A DNA stretch of 16,658 nucleotides from Ramlibacter sp. (lineage in GTDB: Bacteria > Pseudomonadota > Gammaproteobacteria > Burkholderiales > Burkholderiaceae_C): assembly GCA_025351615.1 (NCBI GenBank), contig JANXVP010000071.1:1-16658 (forward strand). Reading direction: 5' to 3'. The notes beneath the pieces were generated by a model. It saw only the letters and a program-made list of their open reading frames with translations. It was not told the DNA's origin and did not search any database. Numbering within the stretch: the first letter of the stretch is position 1; every line of letters begins with the position of its first letter. Of the stretch, positions 15,065 through 16,658 are shown piece after piece. A program made the translations under genes and the position numbers.

Positions 15065-16267
15065 TCAGACCAGAACCTCGCATGCCAATCGAATCCGGCG
15101 GCATCCCTCCTGAAGTTGCGCTTCCGGAGCGGCAAATGAAATCCGGAAGAATGGCGACATGCCATATGCTTCACCCTGGATGACAGCGACGTTTTGCGAT
15201 TCCAGCAGATGCATCGCGAAGTCGGAATCGTTTTCAATGGTGGTTCCACCCGGGGTCTTTTTCCCGATCGCGCCGGCGCAGGACGCAAACACATAAAACG
15301 CACCTTCCGGCTTGTGACACGTCACCCCGGGAGCTTCATTGAGCCATTTGACAACCTTGTCGCGGCGATTCTGGAACACCTCGCGGCTGGTGACGATGAA
15401 ATCCTGTGGGCCCGTCAACGCCTGCACTGCGGCGGCCTGGCCGATCGCAGACGGATTGGATGTGCTTTGCGATTGCAGCTTCACCATGTTTTTGATCAGC
15501 GCCGCCGGTCCTCCTGCATAGCCGATTCGCCAGCCCGTCATCGCGTATGCTTTCGATACGCCGTTGATGGTCAGCGTGCGCTCCTTCAGCGCCGGCTCCA
15601 TCTGCGCCGGGGTGGCAAATTCGTGGCCGTCGTACAGCAGATGTTCATAGATGTCGTCAGCCATCACACCTACATGCGGATGCCGCATCAGGACATCGGT
15701 GAGCGCCTTCATCTCGGCTCGCGTGTATGTCGCGCCGCTTGGATTGCTCGGTGAGTTCAGGACCAGCCAGCGCGTTCGCGGCGTCATCGCCTTTTCGAGC
15801 TGGTCGGGATGCATCTTGAAGCCGCTCTCGGGAGGGCAATGGACAAACACCGGATTGCCGCCGGCCAGTCGCACGATATCCGGATACGAGACCCAGCATG
15901 GCGCCGGCACGATGACTTCGTCACCGTGTTCGACCGTGCACATCAGTGCATTGAAAATCGCCTGCTTGGCGCCGCTGCAAGCAATGATCTCGTTCGTCTC
16001 ATAGTTCAGGCCATTCTCGCGCCTGAACTTGTCCTTGATCGCCGCCTTCAGATCCGGCGTGCCGCCGACGTCGGTGTATTTGGTCTTGCCGGCCCTGATC
16101 GCGCGGATCGCTGCTTCCTTGATGTGATCCGGCGTATCGAAGTCGGGCTCTCCCGTGGTCAAGCCGATCACATCACGCCCCGCAGCACGTAATTCACGCA
16201 CCCGCTGTCCTGCCATCGAACTGGGCGACGGTTTGATGCGGTTCAGCCTGCCGGAAATATGAATCAT
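15065..16267 (-). CDS. class I/II aminotransferase, aspartate aminotransferase-like (Ib-type)
   Basis: PLP-dependent aminotransferase (400 residues, typical of prokaryotic Ib aspartate aminotransferases). Visible elements are TTGEPDFDTP (37-46), GGTPDLKAAI (68-77), NSPSNPSG with N175 (171-178), DDIYEHL with D205 and Y207, PLP lysine K239 in NGVSKAYAMTGWRIGY, and R375 in FRISFA for the substrate carboxylate. The Arg and fold favour acidic or short amino acids such as aspartate, glutamate or a cysteate-like analogue, giving a 2-oxo acid. That is the class of substrate needed by the decarboxylase downstream. It starts at ATG 16267, 33 bp after the MmgE/PrpD stop, with GGGG about 8 bases upstream. 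A 64-bp gap follows before HyuA. Confidence 0.93.
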   Translation of the reverse strand: MIHISGRLNRIKPSPSSMAGQRVRELRAAGRDVIGLTTGEPDFDTPDHIKEAAIRAIRAGKTKYTDVGGTPDLKAAIKDKFRRENGLNYETNEIIACSGAKQAIFNALMCTVEHGDEVIVPAPCWVSYPDIVRLAGGNPVFVHCPPESGFKMHPDQLEKAMTPRTRWLVLNSPSNPSGATYTRAEMKALTDVLMRHPHVGVMADDIYEHLLYDGHEFATPAQMEPALKERTLTINGVSKAYAMTGWRIGYAGGPAALIKNMVKLQSQSTSNPSAIGQAAAVQALTGPQDFIVTSREVFQNRRDKVVKWLNEAPGVTCHKPEGAFYVFASCAGAIGKKTPGGTTIENDSDFAMHLLESQNVAVIQGEAYGMSPFFRISFAAPEAQLQEGCRRIRLACEVLV

Positions 16268-16300
16268 TTTTGTACCCCAGTAATTTTCGATGAAGAGGAA

Positions 16301-16658
16301 TCACGCTCTGGCACGAGGGAGCGTTGCCAGCTGAAGATCGCGGACGCCAAGTTGCTCCATGTGCCACAGCTTTTCGAGCAGCGCACGCGCGCGATCGGTG
16401 CCGATCACCGGCGGCGCCAGTTCCATAAACTTGTCATTGAGCTCAGCATCGGTCAGAGGGGCCTCGGGGTCTCCTTTACGATATGGGGCAAACTTTTCGA
16501 TCACTTCGCCACCGTTGAGCTTGACCTTGATCCGTGCGGCACGCATGCCCGGGAAATTGGCGCTGAAGTCCGGATCGTCGTTCAGCGTCATCTTTGCCAT
16601 CAGCCTGCGGATTTCCCCGTCGGACAGGCGCTCCTGGCTGAACGCGTTCAGCCGGACG
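16301..16658 (-). CDS. MmgE/PrpD family protein, C-terminal part only
   Basis: The C-terminal 118 residues of a MmgE/PrpD-family protein; the frame is open across the right edge, so the 5' part lies outside. The family (about 450 residues) includes 2-methylcitrate dehydratase, cis-aconitate decarboxylase and iminodisuccinate epimerase, all acting on polycarboxylates. Recognition rests on FPGMRAARIKVKLNGGEV followed by APYRKGDPEAPLTDAEL and FMELAPPVIG, the usual lid-domain ending in which RKG and the LTDAEL helix are conserved. Catalytic residues lie outside the window. It is upstream of, and co-directional with, the aminotransferase (33-bp gap), so it probably belongs to the same operon. Its presence hints at a di- or tricarboxylate intermediate. 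Confidence 0.88.
   Translation of the reverse strand, partial: VRLNAFSQERLSDGEIRRLMAKMTLNDDPDFSANFPGMRAARIKVKLNGGEVIEKFAPYRKGDPEAPLTDAELNDKFMELAPPVIGTDRARALLEKLWHMEQLGVRDLQLATLPRARA

Overview
The window reads as a GC-rich betaproteobacterial chromosome (Burkholderiales-like). It carries two separate Bug-family periplasmic receptors, which are heavily expanded in that order, along with hydantoinase A/B, MmgE/PrpD and RraA-family genes. It is densely packed with catabolic and uptake genes. No regulator, RNA gene, insertion sequence, phage gene or CRISPR array is visible.

Layout. (1) Positions 1-3630, minus strand: an ABC importer of the ferric-iron/phosphorylated-solute type. In transcription order it has a periplasmic binding protein, an ATPase, and a two-domain permease that runs off the left edge. 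A good sigma70-like promoter sits just upstream (3665-3693). (2) Positions 3705-4694, minus: the first Bug receptor. (3) Positions 4695-4901: a divergent control region with an exact 18-bp tandem duplication overlapping a palindrome, a -10-like box, and a tiny leader ORF. (4) Positions 4902-6691, plus: large and small subunits of an aconitase/isopropylmalate-isomerase-family hydro-lyase. The small subunit has lost the canonical Ser-Arg of its active-site motif. (5) Positions 6763-16658, minus: a long co-directional cluster. In transcription order it has MmgE/PrpD (cut by the right edge), aminotransferase, hydantoinase A (one-base frameshift), hydantoinase B, a second Bug receptor, two half-size subunits of a thiamine-diphosphate decarboxylase of the sulfopyruvate-decarboxylase type, an aldehyde dehydrogenase, and an RraA-type aldolase/decarboxylase. 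Several junctions overlap by 4 bp or are only a few bases apart, so this looks like one operon.

The large cluster reads as a pathway. A periplasmic receptor captures a carboxylated solute, and an ATP-dependent HyuA/HyuB enzyme opens a cyclic amide or carboxylates its substrate. The aminotransferase then yields a 2-oxo acid, the split decarboxylase removes CO2 to give an aldehyde, and the dehydrogenase oxidises the aldehyde. MmgE/PrpD and RraA supply dehydratase/isomerase and aldolase/decarboxylase chemistry at the two ends. The family assignments are secure, but the order of steps and the substrate are inference. I know of no described pathway with this exact set, and it is the best candidate here for an undescribed system. 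The frameshift in hydantoinase A would break it in this strain unless it is a sequencing error. The aconitase-type pair with its own Bug receptor may be a second small hydroxy-acid module.
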